DNA of 64,000 bases from JBDOQU01 sp039839375 (GTDB taxonomy: Bacteria; Pseudomonadota; Alphaproteobacteria; DSM-16000; Inquilinaceae), in the NCBI RefSeq assembly GCF_039839375.1, contig NZ_JBDOQU010000004.1, positions 186,001-250,000 of the forward strand. The letters run 5' to 3'. Positions 25,072 to 33,896 of this stretch are shown here, one piece after another. Within the stretch, counting starts at the first letter, position 1; every line of letters begins with the position of its first letter. Position numbers and translations under genes: made by a program. Under the pieces are notes generated by a model, which saw nothing but the letters and a program-made list of their open reading frames with translations, did not search any database and was not told the DNA's origin.

Positions 25072-25125
25072 GACGGCCTCCAGCGGTAGTGAGGAAGACC
25101 ATACTTCGTCATTACCTCGCCGCGA

Positions 25126-27027
25126 TCAAGCCTCTTCCCTCCACGCCCACACCGCCACCGGGCGCTCGCGGCCGCGCAGCGGTTGGGGCGGGAGGGGGCG
25201 GAAGCGGGCGGCGGCCTGGCTGCCGCCGGCGGCGCGGGCGGCGTCGATCAGCGCGTCCGACGCCACGATGGTTGCGCCCAGGTCGCGGGTCAGCCCCTGA
25301 AGGCGGCTGGCGACGTTCATCGCGTCGCCGATGGCGGAGAAGCTGAACTGCCGATCCCCGCCGACATCGCCGACCAGCACCGGGCCGTAATGGAGTCCGA
25401 TGCCGACCGCGACCGGCGGGCCGCCCTCCTGCCGCAGGGCTTCGTCCCAGCCGGCGACGCGGCGGGCCAGGTCCTCCGCCGCCTCCAGGGCGGAGAGCGG
25501 GGCCGAGGGCGAGGGTTCGGGAACGCCGAACAGCGCCAGCGCGCCGTCGCCCATCAGCTTGTCCAGCGTGCCCTCATGGGCAAAGACCGAAGCTTCGACC
25601 AGCCGGTAATAGTGGCGCAGAACGGTCATCGCCTCCGCCGGAGCGAGGCGTTCGCTGAGCGCGGTGAAGCCGACTAGGTCGACGAACAGGATGGCGGCGT
25701 GCTGGACCCGGTCGTCCAGCCCCGGCGCGCCGCTGTCCATCAGCCGTTCGGCCACGCCTGGCGAGAAATAGCGCATCAGGTTGGCCCGCTGGCGTTCCGT
25801 CCGGCGGCGCGCCCGGCGGTCTTGGAGAAGCCGCCAGCCGGCGAAGACCGCAAAGTTCAGCAGCGCGGACAGGATGGGCGCGGCGACCGAAAGCCAGACA
25901 TGGCCGGAACCGAAGGCCCAGGCCGTCAGCGCGAACCAGCCTGCGGCCAGCAATCCCGCGCCCGCGACCGCCAGCATCGGCGGCAGCAGGAGCACTGCCG
26001 CCCCCGCCGCCGCGCCGAGAATGAAGACCGCGCCGATATCGATGGCCAGCGTCGCGCCGCCGGCGACCGGGGAACGGGCGGTCAGGATGTTGTCGATGAC
26101 CGTGGCGTGATGCTCCGCCGCCGGCAGCGTGCCGGAGAAGGGCGTGGCGAAGCTGTCGCCGACGCCGCTCGCCGAGGCGCCGACGATCACGATCCTGCCC
26201 TCCGCCGCGCCCGGCGGCAGCGCGCCCGACAGCAGGTCGGCGAATGAAACCGTGGGGAAGGAGCCGTCGGGGCCATAATGGTTCACCGGCAGGCTGAGCG
26301 CCGGGTTTGTGGCGACGAATCGGCCGCCGATATCGACGCCTTGCCCCAGATGCAGGGCCATGTCCTGCCGCGCCACGCCGTCATGCAGTCGGATCGCCTC
26401 CACCGACAGGCTGGGGAACCAGCGGTCGGCCAGGCCGATGGCGAGCTGTTCGCGGCGAAGCGTCCCGTCCTGCTGGAGCAGCACCGTCACATGGCCGAGC
26501 CCCGAAGCGGCCTCCGCCAGCGCCGGGGCGGGCGGCGCGATGCCGGAGGGCCGGACGGCCCGGTGGACCGGAATGCCCGGCCGGCCGACGATCGCGAAGG
26601 CGGCTTCTTCCATGAAGGCCGCGTCATCCTCTGTCACGGCGGGAACCGGCTGGAAGGTGAAGGCGAAGGGCAGCGCCGCCATGCCCGCCGCCTCCAGTGC
26701 GGCGGCGAAGGCGGGGTCGGCGGGATCGGACGGGAACAGCAGGTCGAAGACGACGACCCGCGCCCCATCCTCCGCCAGTGCGTCCAGCGCCTCGGCGAAG
26801 AGCTGGCGATCGAGCGGCCAGCCGCCCAGCGCCGCCAGCGTCGGATCGTCGATCATCGCCAGCAGCACCTCCTCCCCCGGCGGGATGGGGCCGCGCAGGC
26901 GATAGCGCCAGTCGAGCGTCTGGGTCTCCAGGTCGCGGAGGATGGCGGGTTCGGGCCCGGCGGCGTGGAGGAGGGCGAGAAACGCCGGCAGCAGAAGCAC
27001 GAGCGCCAGCCGGCGCGGAGAGGTCAT
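25126..27027 (-). CDS. CHASE2-domain class III adenylate cyclase
   Basis: This 633-residue membrane enzyme has an N-terminal anchor, then a periplasmic CHASE2 sensor (residues about 30-310), three transmembrane helices (about 320-400) and a C-terminal cyclase. The cyclase retains the metal aspartates in AILFVDLVGF and LMGDGALALFG, the adenine-specifying lysine (LDKLMGD) and aspartate (SAIGDAMN), and the Asn/Arg pair in NVASRL, so it should make cAMP. It follows a FecR-domain gene by 16 bases; CHASE2-cyclase/FecR pairs are recurrent, and the periplasmic FecR protein is a plausible input for CHASE2. The signal sensed is unknown. Confidence 0.9.
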   Translation of the reverse strand: MTSPRRLALVLLLPAFLALLHAAGPEPAILRDLETQTLDWRYRLRGPIPPGEEVLLAMIDDPTLAALGGWPLDRQLFAEALDALAEDGARVVVFDLLFPSDPADPAFAAALEAAGMAALPFAFTFQPVPAVTEDDAAFMEEAAFAIVGRPGIPVHRAVRPSGIAPPAPALAEAASGLGHVTVLLQQDGTLRREQLAIGLADRWFPSLSVEAIRLHDGVARQDMALHLGQGVDIGGRFVATNPALSLPVNHYGPDGSFPTVSFADLLSGALPPGAAEGRIVIVGASASGVGDSFATPFSGTLPAAEHHATVIDNILTARSPVAGGATLAIDIGAVFILGAAAGAAVLLLPPMLAVAGAGLLAAGWFALTAWAFGSGHVWLSVAAPILSALLNFAVFAGWRLLQDRRARRRTERQRANLMRYFSPGVAERLMDSGAPGLDDRVQHAAILFVDLVGFTALSERLAPAEAMTVLRHYYRLVEASVFAHEGTLDKLMGDGALALFGVPEPSPSAPLSALEAAEDLARRVAGWDEALRQEGGPPVAVGIGLHYGPVLVGDVGGDRQFSFSAIGDAMNVASRLQGLTRDLGATIVASDALIDAARAAGGSQAAARFRPLPPQPLRGRERPVAVWAWREEA

Positions 27028-27043
27028 GCGGAACCGTCGACGA

Positions 27044-27682
27044 TCAGAGGCCGATCAGGGAAAGCGTCCGGGCGCGGCGTTCCTCGCCCCATCGGACCGG
27101 CGGCGTCGGCGGCTGGCCGGCTGCGACGTCCGTGCCTTCGCCCGGTTCCAGAACGACCTCGCCCCCGGCCCGGCCGGCCACGGCGACCGTGCCGTCCAGC
27201 ACCAGCACCGCCGTGGTGCCCGGCGCGACCTCGACCGTCCAGTCGGTGGAGCGGGCGGACGCGATGGCGGTTTCGGTCCTGACCTCGAACCCGCCGGCCT
27301 GGGCGGGATTGACGATCGCCCGCACGATGCCCTGGAGCAGGGTCAGCGCGGCGGAGAGACGGCCGCCCTTGGGATCGGTCGTGAACTCGTCGATGGAGAG
27401 CGCGCATCCCGGCCCAAGCACGACGCTGCTGCCGTCGGCGAATTCGATGGTCAGGCGGGTGTCGGCCTCGGTCGTCACATGGTCGGCCCGGAAGATCGGC
27501 GCGCCGACGATCAGCGGGGCGGGAACGCGGTTCCGCAGCACGGTGGCCGCGCCCGTCTGGCCGGCGATCCAGCCGATGGGCGCAAGCTCTTGCGCCATGG
27601 CGGCCGGCGACTGTGCCAGAACGCACAAGAGAGCCATCAGCGCCCATAGGACGCCGGCTGGATGCGCACGCTCTGCCCTCAC
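27044..27682 (-). CDS. Periplasmic FecR-domain protein
   Basis: This 212-residue protein has a signal peptide (VLWALMALLCVLAQSPAAMAQ) and a FecR domain: IGWIAGQTGAATVLRN, FRADHVTTEADTRLTIEFADGSSVVLGP (split over strands), LLQGIVRAIVNP and FEVRTETAIASARSTDW. The C-terminal part repeats beta-strands with VLDGTVAVAG. Without a membrane helix it should be free in the periplasm, unlike sigma-regulating FecR. It is encoded immediately upstream of the CHASE2-cyclase and probably acts with it. Confidence 0.85.
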   Translation of the reverse strand: MRAERAHPAGVLWALMALLCVLAQSPAAMAQELAPIGWIAGQTGAATVLRNRVPAPLIVGAPIFRADHVTTEADTRLTIEFADGSSVVLGPGCALSIDEFTTDPKGGRLSAALTLLQGIVRAIVNPAQAGGFEVRTETAIASARSTDWTVEVAPGTTAVLVLDGTVAVAGRAGGEVVLEPGEGTDVAAGQPPTPPVRWGEERRARTLSLIGL

Positions 27683-27796
27683 GACCCTTCGCCCCTCCTG
27701 TCAAAGACCGTTAACCATGATCGCCCCATCCCTTGCTCGACGCAACCGCGAGTCGGGCTGGCGCGGGCTGCGCAAATGGGTTAGCCACGCGCCATC

Positions 27797-28723
27797 ATGA
27801 TCGCGATCTTCCAGGCGCTTGCGCCGATCTTCCTCCTCATCCTGCTGGGCGCGGCGCTCAGGGCGCGCGGCTTCGTGCCGGACCTGTTCTGGCCGTCGGT
27901 CGAAAAGCTGGTCTATTTCGTCTTCTTCCCCTGCCTGCTGGTGGGAACGCTGGTCCGGGCCGATCTGGCGCTGGGCGCGGTGGCCCCGATGGCGCTCGCC
28001 ATGGCGGGCGGCATGGTGCTGACCGCCGCCTTCGTGCTGGCGATCCGGCCCTGGACCGCGACCGACGATCCGGGCTTCTCCTCCGTCTTCCAGGGGGCTA
28101 TCCGGCCGAACAACTATGTCAGCCTGGCCGCCGCCGCGACCCTGTTCGGGGCGGAGGGGCTTGGGCTGATGGCGGTCGGGATCGCGGCCATCGTGCCGCT
28201 GGCCAACGTGCTGTCGGTGTCGGTGCTGCAACGCTACGGCGCCAACGGCCAGCGCGGATTGAAGGCGACCGCGATGGCGCTGGCCCGCAACCCGCTGATC
28301 CTGGCGGTGGCGGCGGGGCTGGCGCTCAACCTGCTGGGCGTGCGCCTGCCGGGCGTGGTCGAGGACACGATGGAGGCGCTGGGCGGCGTCTCCCTGCCGC
28401 TGGGCCTGCTGGCGGTGGGGGCGGGGGTCAACCTCCGCGCCATCGGCACCGCCCCGCGCCCCACCGCGATCAGCGCGGCGGCGAAGCTGGTCGGCGTGCC
28501 GTCGGCCACCGCGCTCTGCTGCTGGGCGCTGGGGGTGGACGGTACCGAGGCCATGGTGGCGATCCTCTACCACGCCGTGCCGACGGCCGCCGCCTCCTAC
28601 GTGCTGGCCCGCCAGATGGGCGGCGACGGCCCTCTGATGGCGGGCATCATCACCGTCGCCACCATCGCCGCCGCCGTGACCATGCCGATCTTCCTGACGA
28701 TCGCCGGATCGGTCCCTATGTGA
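27797..28723 (+). CDS. AEC-family transporter (auxin efflux carrier type)
   Basis: This 308-residue integral membrane protein has about 10 helices. FLLILLGAALRARGFVP at the N-terminus, GAIRPNNYVSLAAAATLFG in the middle and MPIFLTIAG at the end match the AEC/PIN-like permeases, which move organic anions such as malate or malonate. It is divergent from the FecR gene and stands alone. The Shine-Dalgarno is weak. A terminator-like repeat begins 2 bases after the stop. The substrate is not predictable. Confidence 0.85.
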   Translation: MIAIFQALAPIFLLILLGAALRARGFVPDLFWPSVEKLVYFVFFPCLLVGTLVRADLALGAVAPMALAMAGGMVLTAAFVLAIRPWTATDDPGFSSVFQGAIRPNNYVSLAAAATLFGAEGLGLMAVGIAAIVPLANVLSVSVLQRYGANGQRGLKATAMALARNPLILAVAAGLALNLLGVRLPGVVEDTMEALGGVSLPLGLLAVGAGVNLRAIGTAPRPTAISAAAKLVGVPSATALCCWALGVDGTEAMVAILYHAVPTAAASYVLARQMGGDGPLMAGIITVATIAAAVTMPIFLTIAGSVPM

Positions 28724-28724
28724 C

Positions 28725-28770
28725 GTTGTTTTTATTGGTCATTCCCGACTTGATCGGGAATCCATAGGCC
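28725..28770. repeat. Palindromic repeat A between convergent genes
   Basis: ATTCCCGA-CTTGA-TCGGGAAT (28741-28761) is preceded by the family's T-rich spacer GACGTTGTTTTTATTGG and followed by CCATAGG. It fills the space between the AEC gene and the convergent sugar dehydrogenase gene. Confidence 0.8.
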
Positions 28771-28821
28771 CGTCGTCGCTCCACCGGTGGCGAAGGATAA
28801 AGCGTCGCCGTCCTGCGATCC

Positions 28822-30009
28822 CTACTGTCCAATGGCTTTCTCCAGGCGAAGGCGGAAAATCTCCCCGTAAGGCTGATCGGTAAGCAGATAGACCGCGCCG
28901 TCGGGTCCTTCGGTCAGGTCGCGGATGCGGGCGCCGAACTCGATCCGCTCCTCGCCTATCACCGTCTCGCCGCGCAGCGTCAGGCGGAAGAGGGATTGGG
29001 AGGAAAGTCCGCCGATCAGCAGATTGCCTTTCCAGGCCGGTATCTCGGATCCGCCGTAGAAGATCATGCCGGAGGGTGAGATCACCGGCGTCCAGTGGAA
29101 GATCGAAGAAGCGAATTCCGGCCGCATCGGCGGGTCGGGGATGGTCTCGCCGGAATAGTGGCGGCCCCAACTCACCACAGGCCAGCCGTGATTCTCTCCG
29201 GCCTCGGGAATGTTCAACTCGTCGCCGCCCCACGGCCCGAACTCATGAATCCAGAGCTGCCCCGTCTCCGGATGCATGGCGCCACCTCCGATATTGCGGT
29301 GGCCCCAGGACCATATCGACGGATCGTAGCCCTCCGTATCGACGAAAGGATTGTCGGGCGGAATGTCGCCATTCCTCTCGATCCGGGCGATGACGCCGAT
29401 TGTGTTGGAAGGGTCCTGCACCAGATCGTGCGCGAAGCGATCGCCGGTCATCACGAAGAGCCGACCGTCCGGAGCAAAGGTCAGCCGCCCGCCGAAATTC
29501 CTCACATCCTCTACCTTCGGGCTTTGCCGCCAGATCGTTTCCACCTCTTCAAGACGGCCTTCGGCGAGGCGGCCGCGGCCGACGGACAGGCCTGAGGTGC
29601 CGTTCTCTCCCGGTTCGGAGTAGGCGAAGTAGATGAGGCTGTTCGCTTCGAAGTCGGGATCGAGCGCCAGGCCCAGGAGTCCGCCATTCCCTTCGGAGAA
29701 TATCTCGGGCAATCCGTCGATGGGATCGCCGACGCTCCCGTCGGGGGAGACGCGCCTGAGCCGCCCGGGATGCTTCTCCGAAACCAGCATGTCGCCGTCC
29801 GGAAGAAAGATAAGGCTCCACGGATAGCTCAGCCCCGCCGCGACCGTCTCGACATGGAGGGTGCCGGCCGCGACCTCGAGCGTCCGCTTCGGCGGCTCCT
29901 GCGTCGGGGCGACGGGCGACCAGAAAGCGACGATGGCACTGAGGAACGCCGCGCCAAGCAGCCGCCAATGGATGCCGGAAACCTTCGGGTGCCTGGCCTT
30001 TGCCATCAC
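28822..30009 (-). CDS. PQQ-dependent sugar (aldose) dehydrogenase, soluble beta-propeller
   Basis: This 395-residue exported protein has an N-terminal signal region (LLGAAFLSAIVAFWSPVAP) and the YliI/Asd-type six-bladed propeller: LSYPWSLIFLPDGDMLVSEK, GNGGLLGLALDPDF, GGRLTFAPDGRLFVMTGDR, IWSWGHRNIGGGAMHP, HEFGPWGGDELNI and NHGWPVVSWG. These residues form the PQQ and calcium site. It would oxidise aldose sugars in the periplasm if PQQ is available; no pqq genes are in the window. Two adjacent methionines leave a one-residue ambiguity in the start. Confidence 0.88.
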   Translation of the reverse strand: MMAKARHPKVSGIHWRLLGAAFLSAIVAFWSPVAPTQEPPKRTLEVAAGTLHVETVAAGLSYPWSLIFLPDGDMLVSEKHPGRLRRVSPDGSVGDPIDGLPEIFSEGNGGLLGLALDPDFEANSLIYFAYSEPGENGTSGLSVGRGRLAEGRLEEVETIWRQSPKVEDVRNFGGRLTFAPDGRLFVMTGDRFAHDLVQDPSNTIGVIARIERNGDIPPDNPFVDTEGYDPSIWSWGHRNIGGGAMHPETGQLWIHEFGPWGGDELNIPEAGENHGWPVVSWGRHYSGETIPDPPMRPEFASSIFHWTPVISPSGMIFYGGSEIPAWKGNLLIGGLSSQSLFRLTLRGETVIGEERIEFGARIRDLTEGPDGAVYLLTDQPYGEIFRLRLEKAIGQ

Positions 30010-30097
30010 GACTGCCTCCCCGGTGCTGCTGGACCGGTAATCGTCTTGGCGTCGGGAAGTTCCGGACGGAATCGGCGGCAGACAGGCCCAAACCGCC

Positions 30098-32281
30098 TCA
30101 GTCGACCAGCTTCTCCGGCGTGATCGGCAGGTCGCGGATGCGCTTGCCGGTGGCGGCGAAGACGGCGTTGGCGACCGCCGCGGCGACGCCGGTCGCGCCC
30201 AACTCGCCGATGCCCTTGCCGCCGATCGGGCTCGCTATCTCGTCCACCTCGTCCACGAAATGGATAGTGATGTCCGAGGGGATATCGGCATTGACCGGGA
30301 TGGCGACGCCGGCCAGGTTCTTCGACAGGAAGCGGCCCAGCGCCGGGTCGAACGGGCTCTGCTCCATCGCGGCCATGCCCCAGCCCCAGATGATCCCGCC
30401 GGTCATCTGCGACCTCGCGGTGCGCGGGTTGATGATGCGGCCGGCGCTGTAGCTGCCGACGGCGCGGCGCAGCCTCAGCAGCCCCAGCTCCGGGTCCACC
30501 CCGACCTCCACGAACACCGCGCCGAAGGTGCGCATGGCGTAGCCTGCGCCATGGCTGCCCGGATCGAAGGAGCCTATGCCCGTAACCTCCGCCACGCCGG
30601 CGGCGCGCATCGCGTCCCCGATCGCCTGTCCTTCCGCCGCGCCCCTCCGGCGGATGCGGCCGCCTTCCATCTCCACATCGTCCGGCGGCAGGTTGGCAAG
30701 GCGCGCCAGCTTCGCCCGGGCGTCCCTTGCCGCCTGAAGGACCGCCGCGCCCACCCCCATGGTGGAGGAGGAGCCGTAGGTCGGCCCCGCCTCGGGAAGC
30801 TCCGTGTCGCCCAGCGCCAGCGTCACTTTCTCCAGCGGCAGGCCCAGAATGTCGGCGGCGATCTGCGGGAAGATGGTGGCGGTGCCTGTGCCGATATCCT
30901 GCGTTCCGGTGCGGACGACAGCACCGCCATCGGCCTTCAGCACGATCTCCGCCCCCGGCGTCGGCATCCGGAAGCAGCCCATGGTGCAGGTCGCCATGCC
31001 GTGGCCGACCAGCCAGTCGCCGTCGCGGGAAGGCCGCCGGGACCGGTCGCGCCAGCCGAAAAGCCGCGCGCCCTCCTCGTACGCTTCCTTCAGCTTCTTC
31101 GACGACCAGGGCTCCCCCGTCGCCGGATCCTCGTCGGCATGGTTGGCGAGGCGAAGATCGAGCGGATCCATCCCCAGATCGTGGGCCAGCTCGTCCATCG
31201 CGCTTTCCAGCGCCCAGAGACCCGGCCCCTCGACCGGCGAACGCATCGCCGTCGGCATGGCCACGTTGGCGCGCTCCATGCGCTGGGAGGTCACGATCGC
31301 CGGGCTGGCATAGACCCCCTTCGACGCCTCGGTCGCGTATTCGGTGAAATCGTCGGTGACCGTGGTGAGGTTGACCACGTCATGGCGGAGCGCCGTCAGT
31401 CGTCCGCCCGAACCGGCGCCGAGCGTCATCTTCTGCGCGATGCGCGGCTGGTAACCCAGGAAGGCGTACATGTCGGCGCGGCTCAGCGCCAGCTTCACCG
31501 GCCGGCCCGCGACCTTCGCGGCCGCCGCCGAAAGGAACTGCTGCGGCCATATCCAGCCCTTGACGCCGAACCCGCCGCCGGTGTGCGGGCAGATGACGCG
31601 CACCTTCTCCGGCGGCATTCCGAACAGGCTGGCGACGACCAGCCGGACGCCATAGACATGCTGGGTGGAATCATGGAGCGTCAGCCGGTCGCCCTCCCAG
31701 ACTGCGAGCGTGGCCGAAGGCTCCATCGGGTTGTGATGGCGCGGCGGCTGCAGGTAGGCCGCTTCCAGTCGGCGGTCGCCGCCGGTCAGCCCCGCCTCCA
31801 GGTCGCCCTTGGCGAAATCCGGCTCGAAATAGAGGAAGCCGCTCTGCCTCGGCTTGCCGGCGGCGCGGTCGATCGTCGCCCAGTCGGCCTCGGCCGGCGA
31901 CCGCGCATTGGAGGCTTCGTAGCGCATCTCCACCAGCCGCGCGCCCTCCTGCGCTTCCTCCAGCGTCTCCGCCAGCACGATGGCGATCGGCTGGCCCTGG
32001 TAGCGGATATCGTCGTCCTGCATCGGGATGTGGGTCTGCGCCATCATCGGCGCGTCCGCCTTTCCGAAGCGCGGCATGTCGCGCTGGGTCAGGACGTGGA
32101 CTGCGCCGGCTTCCCCGAGCGCCCGCGCGGCGTCGATCGCGACGATCCTTCCCGCCGCGATGGAGGCGGAGACGATGGCGGCGTGGAGCATCCCCGGCGC
32201 GTCCTGGTCGGCGGCGTAGCGGGCCGCTCCCGTCACCTTGGCGAATCCGTCGGGACGGGGGAGGGGCTGTCCGATGGTCAT
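30098..32281 (-). CDS. paoC: Molybdopterin-binding subunit of aldehyde oxidoreductase (PaoC/XDH family)
   Basis: This 727-residue large subunit of a xanthine-dehydrogenase-family enzyme shows Moco-binding GGGFGVKGW, VNLTTVTDDFTEY, GTQDIGTGTATIFPQIAAD and the catalytic glutamate in GKGIGELGATGVA near the C-terminus. With PaoA and PaoB it forms a heterotrimer that oxidises aldehydes to acids. The ATG at 32281 overlaps the stop of the FAD subunit (ATGA). The open frame upstream only shadows that gene. It is the last gene of a three-gene operon. Confidence 0.9.
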   Translation of the reverse strand: MTIGQPLPRPDGFAKVTGAARYAADQDAPGMLHAAIVSASIAAGRIVAIDAARALGEAGAVHVLTQRDMPRFGKADAPMMAQTHIPMQDDDIRYQGQPIAIVLAETLEEAQEGARLVEMRYEASNARSPAEADWATIDRAAGKPRQSGFLYFEPDFAKGDLEAGLTGGDRRLEAAYLQPPRHHNPMEPSATLAVWEGDRLTLHDSTQHVYGVRLVVASLFGMPPEKVRVICPHTGGGFGVKGWIWPQQFLSAAAAKVAGRPVKLALSRADMYAFLGYQPRIAQKMTLGAGSGGRLTALRHDVVNLTTVTDDFTEYATEASKGVYASPAIVTSQRMERANVAMPTAMRSPVEGPGLWALESAMDELAHDLGMDPLDLRLANHADEDPATGEPWSSKKLKEAYEEGARLFGWRDRSRRPSRDGDWLVGHGMATCTMGCFRMPTPGAEIVLKADGGAVVRTGTQDIGTGTATIFPQIAADILGLPLEKVTLALGDTELPEAGPTYGSSSTMGVGAAVLQAARDARAKLARLANLPPDDVEMEGGRIRRRGAAEGQAIGDAMRAAGVAEVTGIGSFDPGSHGAGYAMRTFGAVFVEVGVDPELGLLRLRRAVGSYSAGRIINPRTARSQMTGGIIWGWGMAAMEQSPFDPALGRFLSKNLAGVAIPVNADIPSDITIHFVDEVDEIASPIGGKGIGELGATGVAAAVANAVFAATGKRIRDLPITPEKLVD

Positions 32282-33267
32282 GGTGTCGTCCTCCCCGCAA
32301 TCTCGATAACCCTGAGGGCTGCGTTTTTCGCCAGCGGGATCTTGTAGGCGTTGTGGGAAAGCGGACGGGCGTCGGTGAAGGACATCTCGATCGCCCGCCG
32401 CAGCGCCTCGCGGTCGCCGATGTCGACCCCGGCGAGGCGCGCCTCCGCCGCGTCCAGCCGCCAGGGCCGATAGGCGACGGAGCCGAGCGCGATCCGCGCC
32501 CGGCGGATGGTCGCGCCCTCCATCTCCAGCGCCGCAGCGGCGGAGACGGTGGCGTATCCGTAGGATTCGCGCTCCCTCACCTTCAGATAGGCGGAGCGCG
32601 GGGCCGGGGCCGGCAGTTCGATGGCGGTGATCAGCTCGCCTTGCCGTAGGATCGTGTGATCTTGCGGCCGTTCCCGCGACAGGATGTGGAACTCCGTCGC
32701 CGGAATACGGCGTCCGCCGTCCCGGTGCGCGGTCACGAAGTTTGCATCCAGCGCTGCCAGCGCGACCGCCGGGTCGGAGGGCTGGGTCGCCACGCATTCC
32801 TCAATCCAGCCGAAGATGGCGTGCCGGTCGTTGAGGCCGTGGAGCGCGGAGCAGCCGGAACCCGGCTCCCGCCTGTTGCAGGGCAGCTTCTCTTCCGCTC
32901 GGAAATAGGCGCAGCGCGTCTTCTGGAGCGGATTGCCGCCGACGGTGGCGAGGTTGCGGAGCTGCGCGGAAGCGGCTTTCAGGATCGCCTGGCTCAGCAC
33001 CGGATAGTCGCGCGCCACATCCTCGTGCTGCGCGGCGTCGTTGAGCCGGGCCAGCGCACCGATGCGCAGCCCGCCATCGGGCAGGCGCTCGATCCGGTCC
33101 AGCCCCTCCAGCCGGGTGATGTCGATGACCCTGGCCGGCCCGGCGATGCCGAGGCGCAGCCAGTTCAGCAGTTCCGTGCCGCCCGCCAGGAACGCGGTGT
33201 CCCACTCAGCGCCGGCGGCGATCGTCTCGTCCAGATGGCTCGCGCGGGCATAGGCGAAGGGGGTCAT
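32278..33267 (-). CDS. paoB: FAD-binding subunit with extra [4Fe-4S] cysteines (PaoB-like)
   Basis: This 329-residue subunit begins with the FAD-binding PCMH-type fold (FLAGGTELLNWLRLG, SAQLRNLATVGGNPLQ). It contains an insertion with cysteines at about 119, 130, 139 and 158 (C-YFR, PCNRREPGSGC), the arrangement that binds an additional [4Fe-4S] cluster in E. coli PaoB and 4-hydroxybenzoyl-CoA reductase-type subunits. This assigns the operon to the PaoABC branch rather than ordinary xanthine dehydrogenase. Start and stop overlap the neighbours by 4 bases on both sides. Confidence 0.9.
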   Translation of the reverse strand: MTPFAYARASHLDETIAAGAEWDTAFLAGGTELLNWLRLGIAGPARVIDITRLEGLDRIERLPDGGLRIGALARLNDAAQHEDVARDYPVLSQAILKAASAQLRNLATVGGNPLQKTRCAYFRAEEKLPCNRREPGSGCSALHGLNDRHAIFGWIEECVATQPSDPAVALAALDANFVTAHRDGGRRIPATEFHILSRERPQDHTILRQGELITAIELPAPAPRSAYLKVRERESYGYATVSAAAALEMEGATIRRARIALGSVAYRPWRLDAAEARLAGVDIGDREALRRAIEMSFTDARPLSHNAYKIPLAKNAALRVIEIAGRTTP

Positions 33268-33755
33268 CGGCCGTTCCTCCCGGCGCCGGCGGCGGCGCGC
33301 ACGGCGTCGACGATCTGCGGATAGGCCGAACAGCGGCAGAGATTGCCGCTCATCCATTCGCGGATCTCGGTGTCGGAGCCGGCATGGCCTTCGTCGATCA
33401 GCGCGACGGCCGACATCACCTGCCCCGGCGTGCAGAAGCCGCACTGGAAGCCGTCATGGTCGATGAAGGCCTGCTGCACCGGATGCAGCGCGCCCTCCTT
33501 CGCCAGCCCCTCGATCGTCGTCACCTCCCGACCGTCGGTCGAGGCGGCCAGCACCATGCAGGAATTGACCCGCCTGCCGTCGAGATGCACCGTGCAGGCC
33601 CCGCACTCGCCGAAATTGCAGCCCTTCTTCGTGCCGGTGAGCGCCAGCTTCTCCCGCAACAGGTCCAGGAGCGTGGTCCGGGGGTCGAGGCCGGGCAGCC
33701 TGTGATCCTCGCCATTTATCCGCACCGTCAGATCGTGCCGATCGTGGAAGTCCAT
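33264..33755 (-). CDS. paoA: [2Fe-2S] subunit of aldehyde oxidoreductase (PaoA-like)
   Basis: This 163-residue iron-sulfur subunit has a plant-ferredoxin-type cluster in the first half (CNFGECGACTVHLDG, then NSC) and a second cluster in the C-terminal helical domain (CGFCTPGQ and LCRCSAYP). Unlike E. coli PaoA it has no twin-arginine signal; the protein begins directly with MDFHDRHDLTVRING. The complex is therefore expected in the cytoplasm. It is the first gene of the operon and divergent from the LysR regulator. Confidence 0.9.
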   Translation of the reverse strand: MDFHDRHDLTVRINGEDHRLPGLDPRTTLLDLLREKLALTGTKKGCNFGECGACTVHLDGRRVNSCMVLAASTDGREVTTIEGLAKEGALHPVQQAFIDHDGFQCGFCTPGQVMSAVALIDEGHAGSDTEIREWMSGNLCRCSAYPQIVDAVRAAAGAGRNGR

Positions 33756-33828
33756 GGGGCTCGCCTTTCAGGAAGGAAATGTCGGGATGAATCCGCAACG
33801 CCGGCGCGCCGCGGCCGAAAGGAACGAA

Positions 33829-33853
33829 ACCGTACCGGCGGGGCCGTATCGGT
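33829..33853. promoter_or_regulatory. Candidate LysR-type operator in the paoA/lysR divergent region
   Basis: An imperfect inverted repeat starts ACCG-TA-CCGGC and ends GGCCG-TAT-CGGT, with 8 of 12 positions pairing. It lies midway in the 141-base gap between the divergent paoA and lysR starts, nearer to lysR. LysR regulators commonly bind such sites to control both themselves and the divergent operon. Confidence 0.45.
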
Positions 33854-33896
33854 TAAACACCCCTATTCAACAAGCGGTCTTGAGAGAAGTTTCATA

